Below are positions 48,761 through 61,424 of a stretch of DNA of 64,000 nucleotides, one piece after another. A program made the position numbers and the translations under genes. This DNA is from Aselliscus stoliczkanus (taxonomy: Eukaryota > Chordata > Mammalia > Chiroptera > Hipposideridae), in assembly GCA_033961575.1 (NCBI GenBank), contig CM066732.1:74996687-75060686 (forward strand), in the 5' to 3' direction. Each line of letters begins with the position of its first letter. Position 1 is the stretch's first letter. The notes beneath the pieces are model-generated. The model was not told the DNA's origin. It did not search any database and saw nothing but the letters and a program-made list of their open reading frames with translations.

Positions 48761-49010
48761 ATTTTTTTTTTTTTTTTAGAAAGCTGTAAAACTTTATTGA
48801 GAAAATTTTAACAGTCAAATATCCCATATAACAGTTTGTATGGTTTCAGATTGTGTTCCTTTAATCCTGTGGTTGTCCTTCCCCTGCTTTCAAAGTGTAA
48901 ATGTTTTCTAGTTTGGGGAAAATCTCCCACTTGACGTTAGGACTATCTCTGCCCTAACTCGCAGGCTTTGGCTGATCCAGCTCCTGGAGGTCAGCTTCCA
49001 GGTCAGGCTC
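48761..49010 (-). pseudogene. Processed pseudogene of an XAGE/PAGE (GAGE-family) cancer-testis antigen, 5'-truncated
   Basis: A 250-bp insertion interrupts an antisense L1. On the minus strand it ends in a poly(A) tract (48762-48777), with an AATAAA signal (48793-48798) about 15 bases before the tail. The L1 sequence on each side carries a near match (ttcttgtaa / tctcctgtaa), consistent with a target-site duplication. Upstream of the signal, one reading frame gives Pro-Asp-Leu-Glu-Ala-Asp-Leu-Gln-Glu-Leu, then an in-frame TAG (48954-48956). It continues as Asn-Val-Lys-Trp-Glu-Ile-Phe-Pro-Lys and ends Ala-Gly-Glu-Gly-Gln-Pro-Gln-Asp-stop (TAA, 48861-48863). This aligns from memory with the C-terminal part of human XAGE2/XAGE3. 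The family is short, acidic and largely X-linked. The internal stop and loss of the 5' end make it a dead retrocopy. Exact parent is unknown. Confidence 0.8.
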
Positions 49011-49501
49011 TCCTGTAATGTTTTTGGTTTTGATATTAGGTAATGTTAGCCTCATAGTATTAATTGAGAAATGGTCCTTTCAGAGTTTCTGGAAATGTTC
49101 ATGTAGAATTGGTATTATTTTTCCTTAAATGTTTGGTAGAATTTACCAGTGAAGCGATCTGGATCTGGAGTTTTGTCTGAGGAAAGGTTTTAACTACTTT
49201 AATAGATATAGTGCTATTCAGGTTATTTCTTCTTGCATGAGCATTGGTAGTTTGTGCATTTCAAGGAATTTTCTCATATAAGTTGTCAAATTTATATGTA
49301 TACAGTTGTTCACGATACTCCCTTATTATCTCTTTGATATCAGTAGAATCTGTGGTAATGTCATATTTCTTATTCTTGATGTTGATAATTTGTCTTTTTT
49401 TCCTGATCACTCTGACTAGAGGCTTATCACATTTTATTGATCTAAAAGAACCAGCTTGCTGCTTTATTAATTTTCTGTTTCTCTGTTTTTGTTTTATTGA
49501 T

Positions 49502-49566
49502 TTCTGCTTTGATCTTTATTTCGTTTTTTCTGCTTTGATCTTTATTTTGTTTTTTCTGCTTTGTTT
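49502..49566 (+). repeat. 26-bp unit repeated about 2.5 times
   Basis: ttctgctttgatctttattt starts at 49502 and 49528, and ttctgctttg again at 49554. Local duplication within L1 sequence. Confidence 0.85.
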
Positions 49567-51388
49567 TCCTTTTTTCCCCCAAAATCATCTTTTAAGTAAC
49601 CTCGAGAGGTTTTAAACAAACGACAAAGCTCTTTTTTAGTTTTAGTTTAATGTGCTCTTTTTTTCTAGTTTCTTAAAATGTAAACTGAAGTTAATGATTT
49701 AAGACCCTTTTAGTTTCACATGTTTGTGCATTGTTCAGATATCTGTTATTGATTTCTAACTTCATTAGTTAGAGAACATATGTTTATGACTTCAATTCTT
49801 TAAATTTTATTGAAATTTGAACATGTTTATGGCTTGAGTCCTTTAAAATTTATTGAAATTTCATAGCCCAGAATATTTTAACTTGATAGATATTCCATAT
49901 GCACTTGAAAAAAATATGTTTTGTGCTGGTGTTGGGGCAAGTATCCTAAAAATGTCAGTTAGGACAGGTTGTTTGAAAGTGTTCAAGTTTTCTATAACCT
50001 TGGTGAATTTTTGTCTACTTGTTCTTATTAGTTATTGACGAGGTAAGGAGGCGGTGGTGCTGAAGTTTTTGACTGTAATTGTGGGGTTGTCTATTTCTTT
50101 GTGCAGTTCTATCAGATTTTATTGCATGTATTTTGAAGCTTTGTTATTAGGTTCCTAAACATTTGTGATCATTATTTTCTCCTGATAAAATGAATCCTTT
50201 ATTATTAAGAAATGATCTCTTATTCCTGATAGTAGTCTTTGACCCGGAATCTACTTGGACGTAATGCAGCCACTTCCACTTTAATTGACTAGTGTTGGTA
50301 GGGTATACATTTTCTTGTCTTTTTAATCTATTTATATTTTTATATTTAAGTGGGTTTCTTATTGACAGTGTACGGTTGAGTTTTACTTTTTTATCTAGTA
50401 ATGTCAACCATTTAATTGAGATGTTTGGGCGATGTTCACTTTTTTGTCACCATGCTATTATATAGTGCTACATCCCTAGAATTTGTGTTATAACTGGAAT
50501 TTTATATCTTTTGACCGCCTTCACCCATTTCCCCCACCCCTAACCCCTTGCCTCTGGCAGCTACATTTTGCTCCCTGCTTCTATGAGTTTGGTTGTTTAG
50601 ATTCAACACATAGTGTAATCGTATAGTACTTGAGTTTCTCTGTCTGACTTCACTTAGCATAATGCCCTGGAGGCCCACCTATGTTATAGCAAATGGCAGG
50701 GTTTTCTTCTTTATTTATAGCTGATACATATTCCATTGTATGTATATGTACATATACACACACATATATCACACATTTTCTTGATCCATTCTTCTGTCGA
50801 GGGATACTTTGATTGTTCCCATGTCTTGGATATTGTAAATGCTGCAATGAACATGGGGGGTACAGTCTCTTTAAGGTAGTATTTCATTTCTTTCAGATAC
50901 ATACCCAGAAGTAAAGTTGCTGGATTATATGGTAGTTGTATTTTTAACTTTTTGAGGAACCGCCATACTGTTTTCCATAGTGGCTGTACCAATTTACATG
51001 CTCACTAACAGTGTACATGGGTTTCTTTTTCTTTACATCCTTGCCAACACTTGTTATTTCTTGTCTTTCTAATAACCATCCTAACAAGTGTAAGGTGATC
51101 TCTCATTGTGGTTTTGATTTGCATTTCCCTGATGATTAGTGGTGTGGAGCACCTTTTCATGTACCTGTTGGCCATCTGTATGTATTGAGAAAAATGTCTA
51201 TTCAGATCCTCTGTTCATTTTTTAATTGGACAGCTTGTTATTTTACTATAAAGTTGTGTGAATTCTTTACATATTTTGGCTATTAATCCCATATTATTAT
51301 AGATATATGATTTGCAAATACTTTCTCCCATTTAGTAGGTTACCTTTTCATTTTGTTCATGGCTTTTTTTGCTGTTCAGAAGTGTTTT

Positions 51389-51857
51389 TTTTCTTTTTCT
51401 TCTAATTTTTAATTTTTTAGATTTTTTTTTTTTTAAATTGGGGAATTGGGGGAGGCTAACAGTGTTGGGGAACCGGGGAAGGGGAACAGACAAGTTGCTG
51501 TCCTTTTGTCCTTTAGTCTAGTTGTGGAGGACATTACTTCACTGGCCCATGTTGGTATCATCATTGCGCTTTTCTCAGGTGAGGCAGATTCGTCACCTAC
51601 CTCTGGACGGCCGCTCATGGCGGCTCTTGGCAGCTCACACCGGCTGCCGGCCACTCACTGTAGCCTATGGCAGCCCACTGCAGCAGGGGCTGCATCTATG
51701 CCGTCCCGGGGACTCACAGCAGCTCAGCTTCAGGTGGAGCTGTTGTTCACCATTTTAGCTGTAGAGGGCAGTGTCACTGGCCCTCATATGTGGGGTCATA
51801 TGCGGGGCTGCTGGCGTCCCAAATCAGCTCTTAACCAATGTGCCATTCGGTCGGCCC
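51389..51857 (-). mobile_element. Long tRNA-derived SINE in an L1
   Basis: Tail complement ttggggaattgggggaggct, head complement gtgccattcggtcggcccc. Duplication cagaagtgtttt / cagaagcgtttt. The 141-codon frame is an artefact. Confidence 0.92.
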
Positions 51858-53475
51858 CAGAAGCGTTTTAATTGATATAATCCCATTTGTTTATTTTTGC
51901 TTTTGTTGCTTTTGCTTTGGTGTCAGATTCAAAAAATCATCACCATGACTGATGTCAGGGAGCTTGCCTTTGCCGGTTATATTTTCTTCCAAAAGTTTTA
52001 TGGTTTCAAGTCTTACATTCAAGCCTTTAACTCATTTTGAGTTAATTTTTCTTATGGTGTAAGATAAGGATCCAGTTTTGTTCTTTTGCATGTGGCTGTC
52101 CACTTCTCTGTACACCACTTATTGATGAGACTATTCTCTCCCCATTGTATATTCTTGGCTCCTTTGTCATAAATCAATTGACCATTTATGTATAGATTTA
52201 TTTTCTGGGCTCTCTATTCTGTTCCATTGATATAGGTGTCTGTGTTTATGCCAATACCATATTGCTTTGATTACTATAGCTTTGCAGCATAGTTTGAAAT
52301 CAGGGGGTGTGCTGCCTCAAACTTTGTTGTTGGTTTTTTTTTTGTCTTAAGATTGCATTGGCTATTTGGAATCTTTTGTGGTTCCATAAAAATTTTAGGA
52401 TTGTTTTGATCTATTTCCATGAAAAATGCCATTGGAATTTTTATAGGAACTGCATTGAATATATAGACTGCTTTGGTTTGTATGGACATTTTGACAGTAT
52501 TCTTCCCATCCGTGATTATGGAATCTTTCCATTTAGTTGTGTCTTCTTCAGTTTCTTTCCATCAATCAATGTCCTATAATTTTCAGTGTACACATTTTTT
52601 ACCTGTTTGGTTAAACTATTCCTAGGTATTTTATTCTTTCTAATGTAATTGTAAATGGGAATGTTTCATAAGTTCTTTCTGTGATAGTTTGTTAGTGTAT
52701 AGAAATACAACTGATTTTTGAATATTGATTTTGTATCCTGCAACTTTACTGAATTTGTTTATTCAAAGAGATTTTTGTGGCGTCCTTAGAGTTTTCCGTA
52801 TTACAAGATCATGTCATCTATAAAGAGTCATCTTCATGTAGAGACCATTGTGCTTCTTCCATTCAGATTTGGATGCCTTTTATTTCTTCTTGCCTATTTG
52901 CTCTTGTGAGGACTTCCAATACAATGTTGAATAAAAATGATGAAAGCAGGCATCCTTGTCTTGTTCCTGATCTTAAAGAAAAAGCTTTCAGCTTCTGACC
53001 ATTTGAGTATGATGTTATCGTGGACTTGTCTTATATGGTCTTTATTATGTGGAGGTTCATTTTCCCTATACCCAGTTGGTTGAATTTTTCTTATGAATAA
53101 GTGTTGAATTTTGTCAATGCTTTTTTTGACCTATTGAGATGATCATATGATTTTTATCCTTCATTTTGTTAATGTGAATACCATTGATTGATTTGTGAAT
53201 ATTGAACCATCTTTGCATGCCTGAAGTCAACGTCACCTAGTCATGGTTCTGATCCTTTCAATGTACTGTTAACTTTGGTTTGCTAATATTTTGTTGAGAA
53301 GTTTTGCATCTATATTCTTTAGGGATAATGTAATTTTCTTTTCTCATAGTGTCCTTGTTTGGTTTTATTATCAGAGTAACTTTGGCCCTGTAAAATGAAT
53401 TTGGAAGTGTTCCCTCCTCTTCTGTTATATGGAAGTTTGGGAAGGATTGACATGCGTTCCTTTTTCTATTTTATT

Positions 53476-53620
53476 TTTTTATTTTTAAAGATTTTATTGG
53501 GGAATTGGGGAAGGAACAGCCAAGTTGTTGTCCTTCGGTTCTAGTTGTGGAGCGCCCTCCACAAGCCCAGTCACCATCCGGCTGCCCATCTGCAGCTCCC
53601 AGCCGCTCAGCTCAAGATGC
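53476..53620 (-). mobile_element. 5'-truncated SINE tail fragment
   Basis: Complement of the VES-like body and tail (agattttattggggaattgg through cagccgctcagctcaaga). The head is absent, and L1 sequence resumes on the other side. Confidence 0.8.
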
Positions 53621-53910
53621 CTGTATTCTTTTTTAAATGTTTGGTGTATTTCACCAGTGAAGTTATCTGATTCTAGACCTTTCTTTATTGGGAGCTTTTT
53701 GGTTAGTGATTCAATCCTCTTCCTTGTAATTTTTCTGTTTAGATTCAGATTTCATTGAGATCTGGATTTAATGATATTATTGATTTAATGATATTATTGA
53801 TTTGGTTAAGTTTGAGTCTGTCATCTTGCTGTTTTTTCTGTTTGGCCTATCTGTGCTTAGTTCCCATTTCTCCCTCTCCTTCTCCCCTTTTCTATTAGTT
53901 GAGTAAATTT

Positions 53911-54027
53911 TTTGTTTTTGTTTTTGTTTTTTGAAGGCAGTGTCACTGGCCCTCATATGTGGGATCCAAACCGGGGCCACTGGTGTCCCAAGCCAGCTCT
54001 TAACCACTGCGCCACTCAGGCGGCCCA
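53911..54027 (-). mobile_element. Head-only tRNA SINE
   Basis: gaaggcagtgtcactggccc through cactcaggcggccc. Perfect duplication ttagttgagtaaattt at 53895-53910 and 54028-54043. Confidence 0.94.
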
Positions 54028-54043
54028 TTAGTTGAGTAAATTT

Positions 54044-56270
54044 ATGATTCTTTGTTAAACTTCTTTGTTAGATTATTAGCTATAATCTTTTATTCATTGC
54101 TTTATGAGTTATAGTATACATCTCTAACTTGCCAGAGTCTACTAGTACTAGTGATATTATACCACCTTTTATATTGTGTAAGAACTTTACAAGTATGTAC
54201 TTCCATTTGCCACCCCCCAGCTTTTTTGCTTTTTTGTCATACATTTACTTATACATGTTGTAAATCCTGCACTATATTATTTTGTTTAAACAAGCTGTTA
54301 CCTTTTAAAGATTTTGAAACAATAAGACAAAGACATATATTTACCCATGTAGTACTATTTTCAGTGCTCTTCATTCCTTTGCAGATGGATGTTTCCATCC
54401 ATCCAGTATCTTTTGAAGGACTTCCCTTAACCATTTCTTCTGTGATGATGATCTGGCGGTGCATGCCTCGTGCTTTTCTTTGTGTAAAAAAGTATTTTTG
54501 CTGCCTTTTCTGAAAGATATTTTGCTTTGTTCAGAATTCTAGGCTGATGGCTTTTTCCCTTTGTCCTTTGAAGATTTTACTCCACTGTCTTGGTGCTTTG
54601 CATTGTTTCTGATAAGAAGTCTTCTATCATCTTATTCTATATGTTTATGTCATTTTTTTTCTGGCTCCTTTTAAGATTTTCTCTTTACTAGTTATGAGCA
54701 ATATGTGCTGTGGTGTAGTTTTTAAAATATCTTTAGTTTGTGGTTCATTGAGCTTATCAGATTTAAGGGTTTATAGTTTTCATAAAGTTTGGAAAAATTT
54801 TAGCCATTTTTTTCCTCCACTTATTTCCCTCATCCTTTTTTTGGAATTTCATTTATTAGCATATTAATAAGTATAATATTAGATTACCATATTAGAAAGT
54901 ATTATTAGTATAGTGGAAGATCTCATAGCAGTAAAAGAATTGACATTCTTTTAATTTTTTGGATCCGTTTTTCTCTGTGTTTTCTGTTGCTATGTCTTCA
55001 GGTTTACTAGGTATTTGCTACATGCAATCTGCCCGTCTAGCGTATTTTTCACATCAGGCATAGATTTTATCTAGTTCATTTTCTACATCTATATAATATA
55101 TGGAAATTATATTGTCTATATAGCCTCTTAACTTTTTTTTTTTTTTAAAGATTTTTTTGGGAACTTTGGGGAGGGGAACAGCGCTGGGGAGTTGGGGAAG
55201 GGAAACAGACAAGATGCTGTCCTTTCATTCTTCAGTCTAGTTGTGGAGCACTTTCCTTCACTGGCCCATGTTAGTATTGTGATCATTGCGCTTTTCCCGG
55301 CTGAGGCAGATCACTTGCCAGCCATTGGATGGGCCGCTCACAGCAGCTCACTAAAGTGCATGCCAGCTGCCAGCCAGCCCGCCCCACTGCAGTCTAAGCC
55401 TTTGCTGGCGACTCAGGACAGCCCAGCTCCAGGTTGAGTTATTGTTCACCATCTTAGCTGTAGGGGTCACAATGTCACTGGCCCTCGGATGTGGGATCCG
55501 AACCGGGGCCCTGCTGCTCAGAGCTGGCGTCCCAAGCCAACCCCTAACCAGCACGCCATTTGGCGGGCCCCACCTCTTAACTTTTGAACATATGAAATAC
55601 AATTAACATTATAGTATTTCTGTGCTCATTCTAGCATTTGTCAAATCTGGATCAGTTTCAGTCAGTTGATTATTCTCTACATCCTGGGTGGCTTTATTTG
55701 TATTCTGAATAATCTTTGGATTTCTAATAATTGTGAATTTTACCTTCTTAGCTTCTGGATATTTTTGTATTCTTATACATTCTTGAGCTTTTTTTCTGGG
55801 ATGTTGTTAATTGCTTAGAAATAGTTTGATCATTTTAGGTCTTGCCTTTACAGTTTACTGAGTGGGTCCATCTAGGGCTATTACCTACTATGAAGCATTA
55901 CCTTCCTGAGTGTTCTACCTAAATGCCCTGTAAATTATGAGGGGTTTTTTTTGTGTTTTTTTTTTTTTAGCCCACCTTTTGGGAACAGACACTGTTCTTG
56001 GTCTTATGTAAGCATCTGGTATTGTTCCCTCAGATTTTTTCCCATACTTCTTTCTCCTGTCTTGGGAATTTTCCTTACAAGGTGTTATGATCATAGAGGA
56101 GAGGGACCCTATCCAGTTTCCTGGGTTCTCGCTGGATGCAGCTTTCTCTTATTTTCTGCTCTCGCCTGTGAACTCTTAATTACCTTCGTCTGTTTGGCCT
56201 GTCATCTCATTTTCTCATGTCATGGATTCCATTGGTTCTGCCTGGATTCCCTTCCCTCTTTCCTTAGCCA
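54044..56270 (-). mobile_element. LINE-1 5'-side remnant, antisense
   Basis: Complement of an L1-type 5' region ('ccactgtcttggtgctttgc', 'aagattttctctttactagt'), related to the 480-1000 segment. Split by a SINE at 55137-55572. Family assignment tentative. Confidence 0.5.
55137..55572 (-). mobile_element. Long tRNA-derived SINE
   Basis: Tail complement then body and head complement (cacgccatttggcgggcccc). Perfect duplication cctcttaactttt at 55124-55136 and 55573-55585. Confidence 0.92.
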
Positions 56271-56280
56271 GGAAATTTTT

Positions 56281-56385
56281 TCTTTTTTTTGAGGTCAGTG
56301 TCACTGGCCCTCATATGTGGGATCCAAACCGGGGCCGCTGGCTTCCCAAGCCAGCGCTTAACCACCGTGCCACTCGGCCGGCCCT
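56281..56385 (-). mobile_element. Head-only tRNA SINE
   Basis: gaggtcagtgtcactggccc through cactcggccggccc. Flanks ggaaattttt and ggaaattctt. Confidence 0.88.
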
Positions 56386-56756
56386 GGGAAATTCTTTAGG
56401 AAGTTGGATTAGTCGAAAGTGCACCTCATTTGCAAGCTGTCAGGAATGACTTTATCTGATGTCCATACCTGCTTAAAATAAACTCTAAAAACCCTAAAAC
56501 CCTAATAGTTTTCAAGATATTGGATATGGATGCTGATGATAAGAGGTTCTCTTAAGTGAATGAGACTGAAAATTGGCTTCATAGCAACTTGGTCCCCCCC
56601 CCCGTTTTTTACTTTTTTATATTTAGAGAAGAAATTTATTATCAATTGATTAGTGAAATATATCTGATTGTCATTATCCAATCTGAATATATTAATTTTT
56701 CACAAAGAAAATTACATTAATATCTTAAATCAGAAAAATAAAAAGCTTATGTTTAG

Positions 56757-57198
56757 GGCCAGCCGAGTGGTGCTTTGGTTAAGAGCTGGCTTGGGATGCC
56801 AGCGGCCCTGGTTCGGATCCCACATGAGGGCCAGTGACACTGCCCTCTACAGCTAAGATGGTGAACAACAGCTCCACCTGGAGCTGCGCTGCATGAGTCC
56901 CAGTGACCGTGTAGGCTGCAGCCCCTGCTGCAGTGGGCTGCCATAGGCTACAGTGAGCCGCCGGCAGTCCGCGTGAGCTGCCAGTAGCCATGGTGAGCGA
57001 CCATCCAGAGGCCGGCTACCTATCTGCCTCATCCGGGAAGAGCGCAACGACGATACCAACATGGGCCAGAGAAGCAACATCCTCCACAACTAGACTGAAG
57101 AACAAAAGGACAGCAACTTGTCTGTTCGTTCCCCTTCCCCAATTCCCCAACGCTGTTCCCCTCCCCCAATTCACCAATAAAAATCTTAAAACAAAAAA
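56757..57198 (+). mobile_element. Long tRNA-derived SINE, short body
   Basis: gggccagccgagtggtgctt head, one gtgagccgccggcagtcc unit, tail caataaaaatctt. Flanks cttatgtttag and cctcgtgtttag. Confidence 0.9.
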
Positions 57199-57209
57199 CC
57201 TCGTGTTTA

Positions 57210-59460
57210 GTTAGGTGTAAATGGTAATTTATAAGGACATTTAATGTGTTCATTAAAGGAATATGTTTATATGTTCACATATCATATGTTTATTAAATAA
57301 ATAACTTAAAACTGATATAGATTAACTTGGAACAGGTGTGGCTGGAAATCTGAAAATACGTAGGAGTAAACTGTAAATTGCCTATAAAAAGAAACTATCC
57401 TGGTATTTGAATATATTTTTAAAGGTTGATATGCAAAATTAGTAATCCTATACATGTCACATTAGACCTTTTTATATTCCTTAATTTGTTTATATCCTTT
57501 AATATATATTCTTAAATTTGAATCTTACTCATTTGAAGTTAGTTTGACCTCATTCGAAACACTTTATCTTTGTTATTCATGAAGAAGTGATTTAGTGAGT
57601 AGATTATCTACATAAACAATGTTACTGATTAATTTGCTTAGAAAAAAGCTGTTTCAAATACTGCAAGCAATCTTTGCATTAACGTTTCTTTTATTGAGTA
57701 TTTTTTGCATCTAAGTGTTTTGAATGGCTTATAGGACTGAATGAAATGTGAAAACGAACAACTAGTGATAAAATAGACAACTGAATACCTACCACTTAAA
57801 GGAAGGAAACATTATCAGGTTCCGAGATGAGCTGATTACAGCTATAAAGCATTGAATTTGGTTCTTAGATTTCGCAGCAGCTAAAGTGAAAAGAGAACAT
57901 GTCGGGTTATAAGTTTTCAGTGTCTTAGAAAGAAAGTATGCTTCTTTTTTTTTTTTTTTTGTAAAACATTGTTTCTTGATTCTAAATCGAATCACAATTT
58001 GTGTGTATATGTGTTCATGTATTATTATCTAATGTGTCTTTTTTTTAGAAGGATCATTGTGATAGAAATAGACCTTGGAGAAAATAGAAAAATAGGTGAT
58101 TAGTATGTTTGTTAGGTCTAGTCTTTCTAAAATCAAATGTCTACACAATCTGAATTTTTAAAAAAAATTTTTTGTAAATGGCATCACCGTTTCCAGGTTA
58201 CCCACACATGAAAATAAAACTTTCATTTTTGACAATGTGATAGAAAAAGACAAATGGATGTAAGTTTGTCCCACAGACACCTGAAGCTCCAAGTATCCCA
58301 ACATAAAGTTATCTTCGTCTACCACATTGTCTTCTTTAGCTTCTTGTTAGCCCATCTGGTACTTTCCATTGCTGTAATATTGAACCAGAAGTCACTTTCT
58401 GTGATGCGTATGCCTTTATTAATAATACTACTGTGTCAAACTATTATACCTCTCCATCATTCTCACACCTGAAAGTTTTTACTCTTCCCTATTAGGTAGG
58501 CATAGGAGGTTTTCCTACACTGAACATATTTACTTCCAATAATTTGGTTATTTTATTATGATGTAATTATTTATTTGCATTCCTATATCTTCATACCTTT
58601 CTGAGGAGTTAAGGATATCTTTTTATTTTCCTATCCCTAGACTTATCACAATGCCTGGAATATAATAGATATTCACTAAATATTATGTAGTTCATGAATG
58701 AATATATTCAGTATGAGGAGAGCAAAGTTGCTCTTTTGTGAGCAACTTCCTTTTGATTTACAGTGATAGAAAAAACAAAGTCATCATTCTCATCAGAAAG
58801 AGACCTTGGGTTGTCTAGTACCTGGAGGAAAAAAAACCTTCAGATTGTAAAGTCTGCATTATATAAAATGTAAAAACAACGAAAATCAAAGAACAGTACG
58901 TTAACTTAAAAATGTTTATGGCAGACATTATTAGATAATCTCCCCCATTATTGAAAGCAGTCTTCAAGACCCTTATATATCTAATTATTAGAGAATTTAT
59001 GTCTGATGAGACTAACAATATGTTAGCTTTAAAGAGTACCTCTCCCTCTGCCTCACTCCCTGTTTAACGGAGTAAACTGACCTGTGTTAGACATAGAGGA
59101 GAAGGTGATGTGAAGATAGAACAGAACACCAGGTTTGTGGCTCCAATTTGTCACAACAAAAACAGGAGACTAATACAAATCTCTAATACAGACTTGGCAT
59201 TTTGTTTTACCATATGAATTTCAGAATCAGTTTGTTAAAGTCGATAATGTTAGAATTTTTTTTATTGGATTGATTTGAATCTGTAGATTTAATTTAGAAG
59301 ACATTGATATATGTAGACTTTATCCTATGGAGTCTTCATTTATTCATTTAGATTTTTCTTAATGTTTATAAATAAAAATTTTATATTTTTTTCTAAGAAA
59401 GATTTGCACATCTTTTATAGTCAAGAACAGTTACATTGCAAAAAAATGTTAAATTTAAAA
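57210..59460. other. RALGAPA1 intron 1, nothing firm
   Basis: AT-rich. 58,480-58,700 looks like an antisense L2/MIR 3' end ('cacaatgcctggaatataat', 'gatattcactaaatattatg'). Confidence 0.4.
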
Positions 59461-59472
59461 AGGATGACTTCT

Positions 59473-59582
59473 GGGCTGGCCAAGTGGCGCGGTGATTAAG
59501 CGCTGGCTTAGAAAGCCAGCGTCCCCGGTTCGGGTCCCACATATGAGGGCCAGTGACACTGCCCTCAAAAAAAAAAAAAAAA
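59473..59582 (+). mobile_element. Head-only tRNA SINE with tRNA-Ser-like loop
   Basis: gggctggccaagtggcgcgg, then stem ctggc-ttagaaa-gccag, B box ggttcgggtcc, and poly(A). Duplication ggatgacttct / agatgacttct. Confidence 0.93.
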
Positions 59583-59722
59583 GATGACTTCTGTTTACTA
59601 CAAAAGGAGCTCATTTGACCACTTCATTAAATGGTGCTTTGTTAATAAAGGTCAAGAAGAAAGAATGTTCATCTGGATAAAAACATACATAAATCACTAT
59701 TTCTGATAACAATAAATTCTAA

Positions 59723-59840
59723 CCCTTTTTTTTTTTTTTTTTTTTGAGGGCAGTGTCACTGGCCTTCATATGTGGGACCCGAACCCGGGCCGCTGGCCTC
59801 TCAAGCCAGCGCTTAACCAATGCACCACTCGGCTGGCCCT
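59723..59840 (-). mobile_element. Head-only tRNA SINE
   Basis: gagggcagtgtcactggcct through actcggctggccc with poly(T). Perfect duplication aacaataaattctaa at 59708-59722 and 59841-59855. Confidence 0.95.
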
Positions 59841-60569
59841 AACAATAAATTCTAAATAGTTCTTATTCTTCAGTATAAAGTGGAAGAAAAAAAATAAGCG
59901 GATATATATTAAATATTGGGATAGGGCAGACCAGTCAGAACTTGCACTAAAGTTAGAAATTTCATGGAAATGATTGATAAACTTGCCTATATAAATAAAA
60001 CATTTTAAATTTGTAGTAGTGCAGCTCATCATTAACAGTTAAAAGACTAATAATAAACCAAGAAACATTTGTGACATATTTAAAGGAGTTGATTTCCTTA
60101 ATTTATGGACTGTTTAAAATTTACAAAATTTGACAAAGATTATAAAGTATGTTTCAAGACAGAGACAGACTCATCATACATTGCTGGTGGAATGTAAATT
60201 AGAAGGCAGCTCGACTGTTAAGTATCAAAATTTTAAACGTACATATACATATTCTTTGAAACCACCCATTTCTATATCTTAATATTTATTCTAAGGATGT
60301 AAGTGGATAAGTGTGTAATACCAGTGCAGCGTTAAGATTAGTGAAAAAATTAGAACCAATTTAAATACTCGTTGTTTGGGAACTGATTTCAGAATTTAAG
60401 TATATTCTTATAGTTGAGTATTATGATTCTCAGGAATTGTTAGCATTCTAATAATTACTAAGTAAATAGGTTGCCTGTTTCACATGAACACAAAAGTACA
60501 TTTAAGATATGGTCCCATTTTTTCACTATCTTTGAGAAGTTTTTAAGGAGTGACCATTTTTATAGAAGC

Positions 60570-60795
60570 AGCTGTCATGTATTGATAATAATAGCTAATA
60601 TTTTTGACCACTTATATGTGGCTGACTCTGGTTGAAGCGTTGTACATGTGTTAGCTGACTTAATCCCTGCAACAGTCCAGTGTGGTGGATAGTAATTAAT
60701 CCCCAAGGCAACTTGACTATTAAATAGTTTGTAAGTAGGAAGTTATAGTAGAGAAAGAGTATCTAGGTTCTGATCTCAGCTACAATATATTATTT
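60570..60795 (+). repeat. MIR SINE remnant
   Basis: 'aataatagctaatatttttg', 'gtacatgtgttagctgactt' and 'aatccctgcaacagtccagt' match the MIR 5' half and core. Confidence 0.65.
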
Positions 60796-61321
60796 AACAC
60801 TTTTATAGATTTTTCCTATAACTTATCTATAACTTTGATTATAGATAAAATCAAAGTAATAATGCCTTAGATGTTAGAAGATTACATGAAAAAATGCATT
60901 TGAAGCACAGAATTTATGGAAGAATTTAAAACATTATTTTAATTTTAATTGGAACCTTAAAGGTGATAAAATTGAATCAGAGATATGACCTATTCAAAAT
61001 CAAGTAAAAACTTATTCTTAATAAATAGAGTACAAATCCCTGACTAATTTTCATGATGGTCCAGATTCTGTACTTTTATTCTCAGTCTTTAACTGTTTTT
61101 TCTAAAAAATGTGTAAATTGAAGGGAAAATAATTTAAAAGTTACATTTTGGGAAAACAAAGGAGAATTTAATGAATGAAAGGAAATAATATTTGTTGTTG
61201 GTATTTTATTTTAAGTAAACACAAGGAAATCCGTAAATTGTATCCCAGAGTAACATTACTCTTTCCTTCCCCACCCAAAAGTAAAGTAAAATAGCTAGTG
61301 AAGAGAGTTCCTAGACCCAAT

Positions 61322-61322
61322 T

Positions 61323-61362
<40 letters not shown>

Positions 61363-61424
61363 TGTCTCTCTGTCTCTCTGTCTCTCTCTCTGTCTCTCTC
61401 TGTCTCTGTGTGTGTGTGTGTGTA
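61322..61424 (+). repeat. (CT)n/(CTGT)n/(TG)n microsatellite
   Basis: About 75 bases of interrupted ct followed by about 20 bases of tg. The Arg-Glu and Ser-Leu frames here are artefacts. Confidence 0.97.

Larger units (their letters stand above)
46370..50440 (-). mobile_element. LINE-1 remnant, antisense, carrying the XAGE-type pseudogene
   Basis: Starts with L1 3' UTR complement and an (AC)n tract (46431-46448), then ORF2 complement ('tattccattgtatagatatg', 'cagttgttctagcaccattt'). It is interrupted at 48761-49010 by a retrocopy and contains a 26-bp tandem unit at 49502-49566. No intact ORF. Confidence 0.75.
50470..53910 (-). mobile_element. Second antisense LINE-1, split by SINEs
   Basis: A new L1 3' end begins near 50470 ('catattccattgtatgtata', 'gctggattatatggtagttg'). 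ORF2 complement continues, interrupted at 51389-51857 and 53476-53620. Confidence 0.75.

Noticed and set aside
56490..56510. Telomere-like ccctaa repeats
   Set aside because: Only about two imperfect units; not an interstitial telomere array.
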